A DNA stretch of 64,000 bases from an uncultured Flavobacteriaceae bacterium (GCA_947497245.1 CANMFO010000004.1:55759-119758), one strand, 5' to 3'; counted from the first letter of the stretch, positions 24,244-33,801 are shown. A program made the numbers and translations. Notes: a model not told the origin generated them from the letters alone.

Positions 24244-26553
24244 ATGGACAACATTTACTTATTGATGATAATTGCACTGGCGATTTTGGCCATTGCAGAT
24301 TTGGTTGTCGGCGTTAGCAACGATGCGGTCAACTTTTTGAATTCAGCTCTTGGTTCCAAGGCCATTTCCTTCCGGACCATTATGATAGTGGCAAGTGTGG
24401 GTATTGCAATGGGGGCCATTTTCTCTAGCGGTATGATGGAAGTGGCGCGAAAGGGAATCTTTAATCCCGGGGAGTTCTACTTTAGTGAGATCATGTTCAT
24501 TTTTATGGCCGTGATGATTACCGACATCCTCCTCTTGGACTTCTTCAACACCTTGGGAATGCCCACCTCCACCACGGTGTCCATTGTTTTTGAACTCTTG
24601 GGTGCGGCCGTGGCCATGTCTTTGATCAAAATTGGTGCCGACAACGGAAGTTTCACCGATGTTGTCAATTATATCAATACTTCCAAGGCCACGGAGATCA
24701 TTCTGGGCATATTGCTTTCCGTGGTGGTGGCTTTCTCCATCGGGGCGCTTGTGCAATGGATATCCCGGTTGTTGCTGTCCTATGATTTTGAGAAAAAGGC
24801 GAAATGGGTGGGCGCCCTTTTTGGCGGGGCGGCCCTCTCGGCCATTACCTACTTTATTTTGATGAAAGGAATCAAGGGAACGGCCTTTGCGTCCCAGAGC
24901 ATCGACCTTTTGGGCGGAATGACCATCAAGGATTTCCTGGAAGAAAAATGGATCGCCCTGGTCGCCGCTAACTTTGTCATATGGTCGCTGTTGTCCTACC
25001 TTCTGATAAATGTGGCCAAAGTAAATATTTACAAATTGATTATTGGGGTGGGGACATTTGCCCTGGCCCTGGCCTTTGCCGGCAATGACCTGGTCAACTT
25101 TATCGGAGTGCCCATTGCGGCATGGCAATCCTATGAAGCATGGGAGGCCTCCGGGATCGGGGCTTCGGAATTCAGCATGGAGATACTGGCGGCAAAAGTA
25201 CCGACCCCCACACTTCTTTTGTTCGTGGCCGGGGTTGTAATGGTCGTAACCCTGTGGTTTTCCAACAAGGCAAAGGCCGTTGTAAAAACTTCCATAGATC
25301 TATCAAATCAAGGGGAGACAAAAGAGCGCTTTCAGCCCAATTTTCTATCCCGTAGCTTGGTCAGGTCGGCGATTGCCGTTGCCCAGATGATCTCTTCGAT
25401 ATTGCCAAGGTCATGGCAGTCCAAGATTGAGGAACAATTTGAAAAACCGGTGATCGCCCTATCAAAGGACAGGGTGCACGAACTACCGGCCTTTGATATG
25501 GTGCGGGCCGCCGTTAACCTGATGGTCGCGGGGATCTTGATCTCCATTGCCACCTCGTACAAGCTGCCCCTCTCCACCACCTACGTTACCTTTATGGTGG
25601 CTATGGGGACCTCTTTGGCCGATCGGGCCTGGGGAGCGGAAAGCGCCGTTTACCGGGTGGCCGGGGTGCTAAATGTGATAGGGGGTTGGTTCGGAACGGC
25701 GATCATCGCCTTTATCGCCTCCGGAACGATTCTGGCCATCATCAGTTTTGGAAAGGGCGCCGCCATAGCCGTGCTCTTGTTTGCGGCCGTTTTGCTGCTT
25801 GCAAGAAATTACATTTCGTACAACAAAAAAACCAAGGAAGAAAAGGCCGAGGATTCCCTCAATAAAGCGGAAAGCAGCTCGATCCAAGGCGTAATAACGG
25901 AGAGTGCCGAAAATGTCGCCAGGGTGATCAAAAGAAGCAATAAAATATATTCGAACGCCATCAACGGACTGTCAAGACACGACCTCGACTTGCTCAAAAA
26001 GAACAAGAAACAGGTATACAAACTGTCGGCCGAGATAGAGGAACTTAGGGACCATACCTTCTACTTCATCAAAAATCTCGACGAAGCCCACATAGGCGCC
26101 AGCAATTTCTACATTAACGTAATGGGACATTTGACCGATATTTCCCAATCTTTGGAGTATATCGGCAAGGTAAGCCATAAACACGTCAACAACAATCACA
26201 AAAAATTAAAGTACAACCAGATCAAGGAGCTTAAGGAAATTGATCTGAAGCTTGAGGGAATATTCAATAATACCCAAAAGGCCTTTGAGGCACATTCCTT
26301 TGACCTAATAGGAAAGATATTGGATAAAAAACAGGAACTGTACGATCTGGTCCTGCAAAAAATTGAAAAACAGGTGACCCGCACGCGAACCGAAGAAACC
26401 AGTCCTAAGAACACTACCTTGTATTTCACCTTGCTACTGGAAACGAAGGATTTGATGACCGCCACCATGAGTTTGTTGGAACGGTACTACGAAAAGTACG
26501 ACAGCACCATTGAACCGGCAAAGCTAGAGGAGCCAAGTTCGCCATCGAACTAG
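24244..26553 (+). CDS. Inorganic phosphate transporter (Pit/PHO4 family) with PhoU-like C-terminal domain
   Basis: A 769-aa inner-membrane phosphate permease. Two PHO4 signature regions lie in each half (VGVSNDAVNFLNSALGSKA near residue 22 and FAGNDLVNFIGVPIA near 278), plus KLPLSTTYVTFMVAMGTSLA later; about 11-12 helices end near residue 520. The last about 220 residues are a soluble helical bundle resembling PhoU/DUF47 (LSRHDLDLLKKNKKQVYKLS, VNVMGHLTDISQSLEYIG-like stretch near residue 625). Fusion of transport and regulatory parts is characteristic of Bacteroidota Pit proteins. It follows the porin by 76 bp with its own box. Confidence 0.94.
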   Translation: MDNIYLLMIIALAILAIADLVVGVSNDAVNFLNSALGSKAISFRTIMIVASVGIAMGAIFSSGMMEVARKGIFNPGEFYFSEIMFIFMAVMITDILLLDFFNTLGMPTSTTVSIVFELLGAAVAMSLIKIGADNGSFTDVVNYINTSKATEIILGILLSVVVAFSIGALVQWISRLLLSYDFEKKAKWVGALFGGAALSAITYFILMKGIKGTAFASQSIDLLGGMTIKDFLEEKWIALVAANFVIWSLLSYLLINVAKVNIYKLIIGVGTFALALAFAGNDLVNFIGVPIAAWQSYEAWEASGIGASEFSMEILAAKVPTPTLLLFVAGVVMVVTLWFSNKAKAVVKTSIDLSNQGETKERFQPNFLSRSLVRSAIAVAQMISSILPRSWQSKIEEQFEKPVIALSKDRVHELPAFDMVRAAVNLMVAGILISIATSYKLPLSTTYVTFMVAMGTSLADRAWGAESAVYRVAGVLNVIGGWFGTAIIAFIASGTILAIISFGKGAAIAVLLFAAVLLLARNYISYNKKTKEEKAEDSLNKAESSSIQGVITESAENVARVIKRSNKIYSNAINGLSRHDLDLLKKNKKQVYKLSAEIEELRDHTFYFIKNLDEAHIGASNFYINVMGHLTDISQSLEYIGKVSHKHVNNNHKKLKYNQIKELKEIDLKLEGIFNNTQKAFEAHSFDLIGKILDKKQELYDLVLQKIEKQVTRTRTEETSPKNTTLYFTLLLETKDLMTATMSLLERYYEKYDSTIEPAKLEEPSSPSN

Positions 26554-26585
26554 ATTTTTGTAACTTGAACGCCTAAAATTTAAGT

Positions 26586-27311
26586 ATGTACCCCATTTTG
26601 CTCGGTTTGTTCCTGGTGGTTTCATCCGTGGTGCATGCCCAAGGATTGAATGGTCCGGAGCTACTGGATCGGGCCATTGCGCATCACGACCCCAATGCCG
26701 AATGGGATTCTTTTCGCGGAAACCTTTCCGTCACCATGAAAACGCCCGATGGAGGGGAGCGGGCAAGCGAGATTACCATCGACCTTCCTGCACAATATTT
26801 TAAACTGACCGCGACCAAGGAAGGGATCCGCTCGACCCAAACCTTGGATAGGGGACACTGCACACGCTCCATGGACGGAAGCAACGCTGTTTCGGAGCAG
26901 GATGCCAAAGAACACGGTTTGACCTGTGAACGGACCCATATGATGAAAGATTACTATACCTATTTGTACGGCCTGCCCATGAAATTAAAGGACCCAGGTA
27001 CAATTATAGACGACAAAGTGCGCACCAGGACCTTTAAGGGAAAGGAATACTTTGTGCTCAAGGTTACTTATGACGAAGCTGTGGGAAACGACACCTGGTA
27101 TTTTTACTTTGATCCGCTTACCTATGCTATGGAAGTATATCAGTTCTTTCATGATGAAGCCAAAAACGATGGGGAATATATCCTCCTCGAGGGGATCGAG
27201 ATCCTATCCGGCATGAAGATACCCAAGACCCGGTCCTGGTACTACAACAGCGGTGACACATATCTGGGCACTGATATCCTTACCCGGGCGTCCCTACTCG
27301 CAAGGGAATAA
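26586..27311 (+). CDS. DUF6503 family exported protein
   Basis: A 241-aa precursor with signal peptide (VVSSVVHAQ, about residue 19). The mature start GPELLDRAIAHHDPNAEWDS and the later YFVLKVTYDEAVGNDTWYFYFDP are the hallmarks of DUF6503, a lipoprotein-localisation-factor-like beta fold found in Bacteroidota. Two cysteines (HCTRS, LTCER) may form a disulfide. It lies 33 bp after the Pit gene and may be co-transcribed, but no phosphate link is known. Function unknown. Confidence 0.83.
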   Translation: MYPILLGLFLVVSSVVHAQGLNGPELLDRAIAHHDPNAEWDSFRGNLSVTMKTPDGGERASEITIDLPAQYFKLTATKEGIRSTQTLDRGHCTRSMDGSNAVSEQDAKEHGLTCERTHMMKDYYTYLYGLPMKLKDPGTIIDDKVRTRTFKGKEYFVLKVTYDEAVGNDTWYFYFDPLTYAMEVYQFFHDEAKNDGEYILLEGIEILSGMKIPKTRSWYYNSGDTYLGTDILTRASLLARE

Positions 27312-27471
27312 TAGGTAAAAATTTTGTTCTATTTCTTTTTTTGTCCTGCCCGATCCATGGTGGTTTGGTATAGGATTTTGATTTTTCGATGAACTGCCTG
27401 TCGCTCATCGAAAAAAATACAAGCTTCCAAGGATTTTCGCGTTGTTAAGTTTCAAGCCCAAAAGATTCTTA
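27312..27471. other. Intergenic stretch with one A/T-armed hairpin
   Basis: TTTTTCGATGA (27382-27392) pairs with TCATCGAAAAA (27405-27415). The arms carry T upstream and A downstream, the reverse of a terminator on either strand, so it is not one. It could be a leader structure of the CAP-domain gene. Its loop sequence ACTGCCTGTC also occurs in a hairpin at 40-49. Confidence 0.45.
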
Positions 27472-28446
27472 ATGATGAACATTCGTACGTTTTCCATGCT
27501 TCGCTATAAAATGGTCATGGTGCCACTGCTGCTCTTTTATATGTCCTGTGAAAAGGACTCACCGACAAGCGAAGAAGTTCCCAAGGAGGAAGTGGAAATG
27601 GACCCGACGGAAATTACCGCCAGAACCGATGCCAAAGAATTCTATGAAACGCACTACGAAGCTTCAAGGAGCTCCACCGGCGATGTGGCCTGGACAGGCG
27701 ATGAACCTTCCTGTAACCCGGGTAGCGTGCCCCAGGCGACCATCGATAAAATACTGTTGCGCTTGGCCTATTTCAGAAAGGCCGTTGGTCTGAACAATAC
27801 TATTGAAGAAAACCCGACCAAAAGTGAAAAAGCGCAACAGGCGGCACTTATGATGCTGGCCAATGGGGTCTTGGAACATTTTCCTCCCGACAACTGGAAA
27901 TGTTTTAGTTCCGCTGGGAAAGAAGGTGCCGGCAATTCGCTGTTGACCACGGCCAGGAACGCCGAGGCCGTGGATTCCTATATAAAGGACAATGGCGATT
28001 TCAATGGGCCCGTTGGGCACAGGAGATGGTTGTTGTGGCCCAATTTGCAGGAAATCGGAATCGGTAATACGGCCAATGCCAATGCCATTTGGGTGTTGGG
28101 GAATGCGGGGGCTCCCCCAGAAGATGCCCCGGAGTACATAGCATGGCCCCCTAAAGGGTACGTCCCCAAACAGGTGGTATATCCAAGATGGTCGTTTTCC
28201 ATTGCAGGGGCCGACTTTACCGGTACGCAAGTTTCCATGAAGGACGCCTCGGGAGAGTCAATGGCATTGCAGATAGAGGAGCTCGACAATGGCTTTGGTG
28301 ACAGGACCATTGTGTGGGTTCCCCAGGGCATAAATACCGGCGCCAATGAGGATGTTTCCTATACCGTGACCCTAAACAATGTCGAAGTGGACGGCGATAT
28401 GAAGGACTATGAGTATACGGTCGTTCTTTTTGACGCCAATGAGTAG
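27472..28446 (+). CDS. CAP (SCP/PR-1-like) domain lipoprotein
   Basis: A 324-aa lipoprotein: lipobox in LLLFYMSC, an acidic linker, then a CAP domain recognisable by ALMMLANGVLEHFPPDNWKC, a Ser/Asn-rich centre, and VGHRRWLLWPNLQEIGIGNT, the segment that in CAP proteins holds the second histidine and the Gly-rich strand. A beta-sandwich-like C-terminal extension follows. Likely on the cell surface or in the periplasm; CAP domains bind lipids or act as proteases in some lineages, here unknown. Start is ATG 27472, 27475 or 27496; the last still gives a complete lipoprotein leader. Confidence 0.85.
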   Translation: MMNIRTFSMLRYKMVMVPLLLFYMSCEKDSPTSEEVPKEEVEMDPTEITARTDAKEFYETHYEASRSSTGDVAWTGDEPSCNPGSVPQATIDKILLRLAYFRKAVGLNNTIEENPTKSEKAQQAALMMLANGVLEHFPPDNWKCFSSAGKEGAGNSLLTTARNAEAVDSYIKDNGDFNGPVGHRRWLLWPNLQEIGIGNTANANAIWVLGNAGAPPEDAPEYIAWPPKGYVPKQVVYPRWSFSIAGADFTGTQVSMKDASGESMALQIEELDNGFGDRTIVWVPQGINTGANEDVSYTVTLNNVEVDGDMKDYEYTVVLFDANE

Positions 28447-28554
28447 GGAGTGATCCATCACATATTGTCGGGCCGTAAGCCGGCGCGAGGTTTTCGAAAA
28501 ATATCCAAAATCCTTTTCAACTATTGTCGTATCTTGTTAGGACTATAAGTTGGC

Positions 28555-28974
28555 ATGGGTACGAACACACAAATGCGTCATAAACCGGTCGTTGAGCACA
28601 CCTTGGATATTGGGCGTTTTGTTTACTATCCAAATATCGTGGTGGGCGAGATAAACGAAGGAGTACACGTTACCATGGAAACCGTGGCCCGTCCTTTACA
28701 GATAGGTGCTGATATCTACGGGATGTGCACGCCCTTTGTCTACATTTCGCATCGGTTGCATTCCTATTCCATAGATCCCATAGGCTATTATGAGGCAGTA
28801 AAACGATTTCCAAACTTTGTTGCCTATGGTATAGTGGCCAAGAACCAGCGCAGGCGAATGCTGGCCCATTTGGAAAGACTTTTTATGAAAAAGCCCATTC
28901 GGGTGTTCGATGATCTGGAAAACGCGTTTGCCTGGGCCGACGAAGTTTTGGAAAATAATCCTACAAAGAATTAG
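28555..28974 (+). CDS. STAS/SpoIIAA-like protein, first of a tandem pair
   Basis: A 139-aa soluble cytoplasmic protein. The layout (short strands, a helix after GVHVTMETVARPLQIGADIY, the segment TPFVYISHRLHSYSIDP, a final helix RVFDDLENAFAWADEVL) fits a STAS/SpoIIAA-like fold, but the match is by eye and not certain. It is a paralogue of the next gene (shared YIS.R.HSYSIDP and FPN..Y). No partner kinase or phosphatase is encoded nearby. Function not established. Confidence 0.75.
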   Translation: MGTNTQMRHKPVVEHTLDIGRFVYYPNIVVGEINEGVHVTMETVARPLQIGADIYGMCTPFVYISHRLHSYSIDPIGYYEAVKRFPNFVAYGIVAKNQRRRMLAHLERLFMKKPIRVFDDLENAFAWADEVLENNPTKN

Positions 28975-29049
28975 CGACATATACCTCCCGAGGGTTGTTT
29001 TTTGGGGAGCTGTATTGTAAATTGTGACACCACCATAATAGAGCGGACC

Positions 29050-29454
29050 ATGACGCCAAATCCGGGAAAAGCAATTGTTAGGACCTACCACCTCGACATT
29101 GGTGCAGTACATTTCTATGAACATATGGTGGTTACCGAAATGAAGGAGGGTATTTTTTTGGATTTCGACCGATCGGCCGCTTTGTTTGAATTGGGAAAAC
29201 AGTTTTTCGGAGATACGGTCCCGTTCGTTTATATCTCCAATAGAATGCACTCTTATTCCATTGACCCCACCGCGCATTTTAAGAGCGTGGCGCTGTTTCC
29301 CAACCTGAAAGGCTACGCCACGGTGGTATACGATGAGATGAACCGTCGGGTCGCCGAGCTGGAGCAGGCCTTCATAAAAGGGAAAAAGGCTCGTATTTTT
29401 ACAAATTTAGGGGAAGCGTTGCGCTGGTCCGAAACCTTGATACATAAAGATTAA
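29050..29454 (+). CDS. STAS/SpoIIAA-like protein, second of a tandem pair
   Basis: A 134-aa paralogue of the preceding gene (YISNRMHSYSIDP against YISHRLHSYSIDP; similar ends RIFTNLGEALRWSETL). The ATG at 29050 (MTPNPGK) is preferred over an upstream TTG at 29002, because the extra 16 residues have no counterpart in the paralogue. The stop is 4 bp before the amidohydrolase ATG, so the two are likely co-transcribed. Confidence 0.75.
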   Translation: MTPNPGKAIVRTYHLDIGAVHFYEHMVVTEMKEGIFLDFDRSAALFELGKQFFGDTVPFVYISNRMHSYSIDPTAHFKSVALFPNLKGYATVVYDEMNRRVAELEQAFIKGKKARIFTNLGEALRWSETLIHKD

Positions 29455-29458
29455 TACC

Positions 29459-30529
29459 ATGAAACATACCATTGCAGCTTTTTTATCCCTGGGTCTCATG
29501 ACCTGTTCCGCAATCGCCCAAGAAGATTTACTGCTGAGGGATTATGAACCGGTCTCGATCTACAATGTCGCGAAAACCAAAATTGAAAAGGCCAAGTTTC
29601 CTGTAGTTGATTTTCATGCCCACCCCTATGCAAGATCAGAGGCGGAATTGAAGTCCTGGATCGATACCATGGACAAATTTGGCGTTGAAAAAACCATCAT
29701 TCTCAGCTACGCTACTGGGAAACGCTTTGATAGCATTTACAACATCTATTCAAAATACGGTGACCGTTTTGAAATCTGGTGCGGCCTCGATTATACGGGA
29801 CACAAGGAAAAGGGGTGGACCAAAAAGGCGATCAAGGAACTGGAGCGGTGTTTCCGGAAAGGAGCAAAAGGGGTCGGCGAACTGGGCGATAAAGGGGAAG
29901 GGCTTTTCTATTCCAAACCCTCCCCGCCGGGGCAGGGCATGCATATCGATGATGAACGGATGCAGCCACTGCTCAAGCGATGTGGGGAACTCGGAATGCC
30001 CGTAAACGTGCACGTGGCCGATCCGTATTGGATGTACCTGCCCATGGACAGGCATAACGACGGCCTCATGAATGCCCACAAATGGAAGATCGATACCACC
30101 AAAGAAGGTCTGCTGCAACATGCCGAACTGGTCCGTACCCTGGAAAATGCCGTCAAGGCCAACCCGGGAACCACCTTTATTGCCTGCCATCTGGCCAATT
30201 GCAGTCATGACCTTGACATCTTGGGAGAACTTTTTGATACCTATGGAAACCTCTATGCGGATATTTCCGCCCGGTACGCCGAAATCGCACCCGTACCAAG
30301 ACGAACCAAAGCTTTCTTTGAAAAGTACCGGGATCGATTGGTATATGGAACGGACATGGGGTTGCAACCTTCTGTCTATGAAACCACATTTCGAATTCTG
30401 GAGACCTCCGATGAGCACTTTTACATCAAAGAGCACTTCTCCTACCACTGGCCGTTGAACGGGCTGGACCTGAGCGATGAAACCCTGAAGAAGCTCTATT
30501 ACGGCAATGCACGGAACATTCTGAAATAA
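29459..30529 (+). CDS. Exported amidohydrolase (Amidohydro_2 family)
   Basis: A 356-aa precursor with signal peptide (SAIAQ, about 21) and a TIM-barrel amidohydrolase. Metal-site motifs visible: VVDFHAHPY (His53, His55), GMPVNVHVADPYWM, TFIACHLANCSHD and the final VYGTDMGLQP Asp. The family includes decarboxylases and lactonases, e.g. those acting on sugar or aromatic acids. Adjacent to a sialidase (1-bp gap), which hints at carbohydrate scavenging, but the substrate is not readable. Confidence 0.86.
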   Translation: MKHTIAAFLSLGLMTCSAIAQEDLLLRDYEPVSIYNVAKTKIEKAKFPVVDFHAHPYARSEAELKSWIDTMDKFGVEKTIILSYATGKRFDSIYNIYSKYGDRFEIWCGLDYTGHKEKGWTKKAIKELERCFRKGAKGVGELGDKGEGLFYSKPSPPGQGMHIDDERMQPLLKRCGELGMPVNVHVADPYWMYLPMDRHNDGLMNAHKWKIDTTKEGLLQHAELVRTLENAVKANPGTTFIACHLANCSHDLDILGELFDTYGNLYADISARYAEIAPVPRRTKAFFEKYRDRLVYGTDMGLQPSVYETTFRILETSDEHFYIKEHFSYHWPLNGLDLSDETLKKLYYGNARNILK

Positions 30530-30530
30530 G

Positions 30531-31739
30531 ATGATAGGTTTGTTGTGTACATTGCCCGGGACCGATACATTTCTTCGACCTAACCTGCTCTTGTTTGGGT
30601 TTTTTTTCCTTTTGGGAAAGGGCCTTTCACAGGAAAAAGCACCTGCCAGGGAACTTGTTGATTTGAGTGGTGATTCCACCCAGATCTCGACACCCTTTTA
30701 TTCAGGTCTGGGGGAATATTATTCCTTTCGTATACCAACCGTCGTCAAGACCAAGGGCGCCCTCATCGCATTTGCTGAGGGCAGAAAAAATTCCACGAGC
30801 GATTTCGGCGATATCGATTTGGTGTTCCGGCGCTCTTTGGATGGTGGAAAGAACTGGCGGCCCCTTGAAATTTTGCACGATAAGGACACCCTGGCGGTCC
30901 AGAACCCGGTTCCCATTTTCATCGAATCCAGCAATAAACTCGTGCTGCTGTTCAACACCACCTCTCTTAGCGAACACGACGTTTTGAACAAAGAATATAC
31001 CCAAGAAGAGCAAAGAAAGGCCTTTTTGACCGCATCCTATGACAATGGAAAAACTTGGGAGCCCCCCAGGGAGATTACCAAATATGTAAAAAGGCCCCAC
31101 TGGCGATGGCATGCCCTGGGGCCGGTACATGGCATTCAATTGCAATATGGCGATCATAAGGGCCGACTTCTTGCCCCTGTGGCCATCAGCATAGAAAAAG
31201 GCAATGCCGCCTATTGCATGGCCCTGATTTATTCCGATGATCAGGGGGAAACCTGGCATATCGGTGCGGTCGATGAAAATTTGTCCGATACCGTCCGGGC
31301 CAATGAAACCACTATTGTGGAACTGACCGATGGCCGTATCTATATAAATACCCGTGACCATTTGGGAGGCTCCAGGGAAAAAAATAGGGGAGAGACCTAT
31401 AGTTTGGACGGAGGGCTCACCTTTTGGGACTCCATTGAGGAATCTGCTAAGTTCCCGAGTCCAATTGTGCAATCCGCGTTGCTGCGATGGAGCGTGGAAG
31501 AAGGGGAAAACAAGAACTTGATCCTTTTCTCGACCCCTTCCAATCCTGTGAAAAGGGAAAATCTGGTAATAATGGGGAGCGACGACGAATCGGAAACCTG
31601 GCGGACCTTGTTCAAAGTGCACCATGGTTTTTCGGCCTATTCCGATATGGTAAAGCTCGACCGTGGAACCCTGGGTGTCATCTATGAAACGGATGAGTAC
31701 AAAAAAATTCGTTTTAAAAGGGTCGAGATGGACCGATAA
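30531..31739 (+). CDS. Exo-alpha-sialidase (GH33/BNR family)
   Basis: A 402-aa exported six-bladed propeller hydrolase. Signal peptide to about residue 33; FRIP at 67-70, EGR at 83-85; four Asp boxes (SLDGGKNW 102-109, SYDNGKTW 169-176, YSDDQGETW, SLDGGLTF near 291-298); the acidic ANETTIVEL (Glu259) and later arginines complete a sialidase-type pocket. It would release terminal sialic acid or a related sugar; a GH33 fold with other specificity is possible since sialic-acid catabolism genes are absent from the window. Ends 4 bp before the convergent nadD stop. Confidence 0.88.
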   Translation: MIGLLCTLPGTDTFLRPNLLLFGFFFLLGKGLSQEKAPARELVDLSGDSTQISTPFYSGLGEYYSFRIPTVVKTKGALIAFAEGRKNSTSDFGDIDLVFRRSLDGGKNWRPLEILHDKDTLAVQNPVPIFIESSNKLVLLFNTTSLSEHDVLNKEYTQEEQRKAFLTASYDNGKTWEPPREITKYVKRPHWRWHALGPVHGIQLQYGDHKGRLLAPVAISIEKGNAAYCMALIYSDDQGETWHIGAVDENLSDTVRANETTIVELTDGRIYINTRDHLGGSREKNRGETYSLDGGLTFWDSIEESAKFPSPIVQSALLRWSVEEGENKNLILFSTPSNPVKRENLVIMGSDDESETWRTLFKVHHGFSAYSDMVKLDRGTLGVIYETDEYKKIRFKRVEMDR

Positions 31740-31743
31740 AGGA

Positions 31744-32328
31744 CTATCTGTAGAAGTTCATCTCGTCCAAATAGGACCATACGCTATCCGGGAGCATGGG
31801 TCGGATGTTCTTTCCAGCTTTGTGGTGTTTCCGGATAAAGGTGGATGAAATTTCCATGACGGGCGCGTCCAACCTGTGGATTTTTGGGTGGTCCTTGAAC
31901 CGGTGGACCACTTCACCTTGCGAAATCCGTGGATACACGTAAAGATCGTACCGCTCCAGGATCACCTCATAATTTTTCCATTTATGGAAGCTTTTCAAAT
32001 TGTCCTCGCCCATGATCAGGCAAAAATAGTGGTCCTCGCCTTTTTTTTCTTCCAAATGCGCCAGGGTATTGACAGTGTAGTTGGGTTGGGGCAGGCCGAA
32101 CTCAATATTACTTGGTTTCAGGGCTGCAAAATCTTTGGTGGCCTCCGATACCATCTGAAACCGATGGTGGTCACCTAAAAGGGTCTGTTTCGTCTTGAAC
32201 GGACTCCGGGGGGTGACCACGAACCAAACCTCGTCCAGGTCGGAAAACTCTACCATGTGATTCGCAATGACCATGTGCCCCACATGAATGGGGTTAAAAG
32301 TGCCGAAGTATAGCCCGACCCGTTTCAC
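31744..32328 (-). CDS. nadD: Nicotinate-nucleotide adenylyltransferase
   Basis: A 194-aa nucleotidyltransferase of NAD synthesis, adenylating nicotinate mononucleotide. The N-terminal GTFNPIHVGHM (HxGH at 15-18) and the C-terminal MEISSTFIRKHHKAG (ISSTxxR) are the two signature motifs. Overlaps gmk by 4 bp and is the third gene of yicC-gmk-nadD. Confidence 0.95.
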   Translation of the reverse strand: MKRVGLYFGTFNPIHVGHMVIANHMVEFSDLDEVWFVVTPRSPFKTKQTLLGDHHRFQMVSEATKDFAALKPSNIEFGLPQPNYTVNTLAHLEEKKGEDHYFCLIMGEDNLKSFHKWKNYEVILERYDLYVYPRISQGEVVHRFKDHPKIHRLDAPVMEISSTFIRKHHKAGKNIRPMLPDSVWSYLDEMNFYR

Positions 32329-32924
32329 TTTTGTTTTTTTTTGACCTTTTTGGTGGGGGCGACGAACTCTTGGACCAAGGCCTTCGCCTCCTTCAGGGCC
32401 ATATCCAAATCGTAGTTCTTGATAACTTTGTCGAATTGGGGGGCGGTGGCCAGTTCCACGGAGGCCTTCGCAATTCGCATATTAATTTTATCATCACTCT
32501 CCGTACTTCGTTTCTTCAGGCGGATTTTCAGCTCATCAACACTGGGAGGTTTTACGAATACGGCCAATGTCTGTTCGGGAAATTTTTTCTTTATGCGGAG
32601 CCCTCCCGCGACATCGATATCAAAAATAACGTTCTTGCCATCAGCCCAAAGCCGTTCGACCTCGCGCTTTAGGGTGCCGTAGAAATTGTCGCGGTACACT
32701 TCTTCCCATTCCAGAAAATCATCGTTTTTGATGTGTTTTTTAAATTCCGAGACGGTCATAAAATAGTAATGCTTTCCATGTTCTTCCTGTCCTCGAGGCG
32801 GTCTGGAGGCCGCGGAGACCGAAAAGGCCAGGTTGAGTTCCGGTTGTTCAAGAAGGTAGCGGACAATAGTGGTCTTGCCACTTCCTGAGGGTGCCGAAAA
32901 TATGATCAGTTTGCCACCTTCCAT
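32325..32924 (-). CDS. gmk: Guanylate kinase
   Basis: A 199-aa GMP kinase: P-loop SAPSGSGKTTI (about 10-20), the GMP-binding SRPPRGQEEHGKHYYF, and lid residues (RLKKRSTESDD). It overlaps yicC by one base and nadD by four, a conserved operon in Bacteroidota. Confidence 0.97.
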   Translation of the reverse strand: MEGGKLIIFSAPSGSGKTTIVRYLLEQPELNLAFSVSAASRPPRGQEEHGKHYYFMTVSEFKKHIKNDDFLEWEEVYRDNFYGTLKREVERLWADGKNVIFDIDVAGGLRIKKKFPEQTLAVFVKPPSVDELKIRLKKRSTESDDKINMRIAKASVELATAPQFDKVIKNYDLDMALKEAKALVQEFVAPTKKVKKKQK

Positions 32925-33781
32925 TACAATACATTGAGCATTTGTTCCTTGATCTTTTCCAACTCATCCTTCATTTGCACCACCAATTGCTGCATGGGGG
33001 CGTAGTTGGCCTTGGAACCTATGGTGTTGATTTCACGACCAATTTCCTGGGTAATGAAACCCAATTTCTTGCCATTGGAATCTGCCGAATGGAGTGTGGT
33101 GGAAAAGTAATCCAAATGGTTGGCCAAACGTACTTTTTCCTCGGTGATATCGTACTTTTCAAGATAGTAGATCAATTCCTGTTCAAAGCGATTGGTGTCC
33201 AAATCGGTCTTTAGGTCCGCTACCGCTTTTTCCAACCGTTCCCTTACCGTGGACAAGCGCTCCGGGTCCAAATCCACTACTTTTTGCAACAATGCTTTCA
33301 AGCTGGCAAGGCGGTTCAAAAAATCGGATTCCAATACCTTGCCTTCCTCCGAGCGGAACGTATTGATTTCCTTAAGGGCTTCCCGCAGGGCCAAGGTGAT
33401 GCTCTTGTATTCCTGCATATCTATATCTTCCCGTTCGGTTTTCATGGCATCGGGCATGCGAAGGGCCATTTCCAGGAGGCGCAGATCATCTCCCTCGGCA
33501 ATGGACTTTAACTGTTTCATGTACTGTTTTATAGCGGTTTCGTTTACTTGGGCCGCCGTCTCGTCCCCGGTCAATTCGATATACAGTCCAAAATCGACCT
33601 TGCCCCTTTCCAAGGAACCGGCGATGAGCTTGCGGAGTTCCAGTTCTTTTTCCCGGTAGGCCGGGGGCATGCGCATATTCAGATCCAGACTCTTGCTGTT
33701 CAGTGACTTCAACTCTACCGTAATCTTCTTTGTCGGAAGCTGTATTACATGCTTCCCAAACCCCGTCATGGATTGGATCAT
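32924..33781 (-). CDS. YicC family endoribonuclease
   Basis: A 285-aa YicC protein: the N-terminal IQSMTGFGKHVIQLPTKKIT and the C-terminal FITQEIGREINTIGSKANYA are diagnostic. YicC proteins are metal-dependent endoribonucleases (shown for E. coli YicC). First gene of the operon with gmk and nadD; a -7 element TACCTTTG lies about 20 bp upstream (33809-33802). Confidence 0.93.
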   Translation of the reverse strand: MIQSMTGFGKHVIQLPTKKITVELKSLNSKSLDLNMRMPPAYREKELELRKLIAGSLERGKVDFGLYIELTGDETAAQVNETAIKQYMKQLKSIAEGDDLRLLEMALRMPDAMKTEREDIDMQEYKSITLALREALKEINTFRSEEGKVLESDFLNRLASLKALLQKVVDLDPERLSTVRERLEKAVADLKTDLDTNRFEQELIYYLEKYDITEEKVRLANHLDYFSTTLHSADSNGKKLGFITQEIGREINTIGSKANYAPMQQLVVQMKDELEKIKEQMLNVL

Positions 33782-33801
33782 ATGTCAATTTTAAATTTTG
33801 C

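Noticed and set aside
27382..27415. Terminator after the DUF6503 gene
   Set aside because: The hairpin has T before and A after the stem on both readings, which is the wrong polarity for intrinsic termination.
30702..31625. 307-codon reverse frame opposite the sialidase gene
   Set aside because: Fully antisense to a gene with clear Asp boxes; its translation has no domain and is a shadow of biased codon use.
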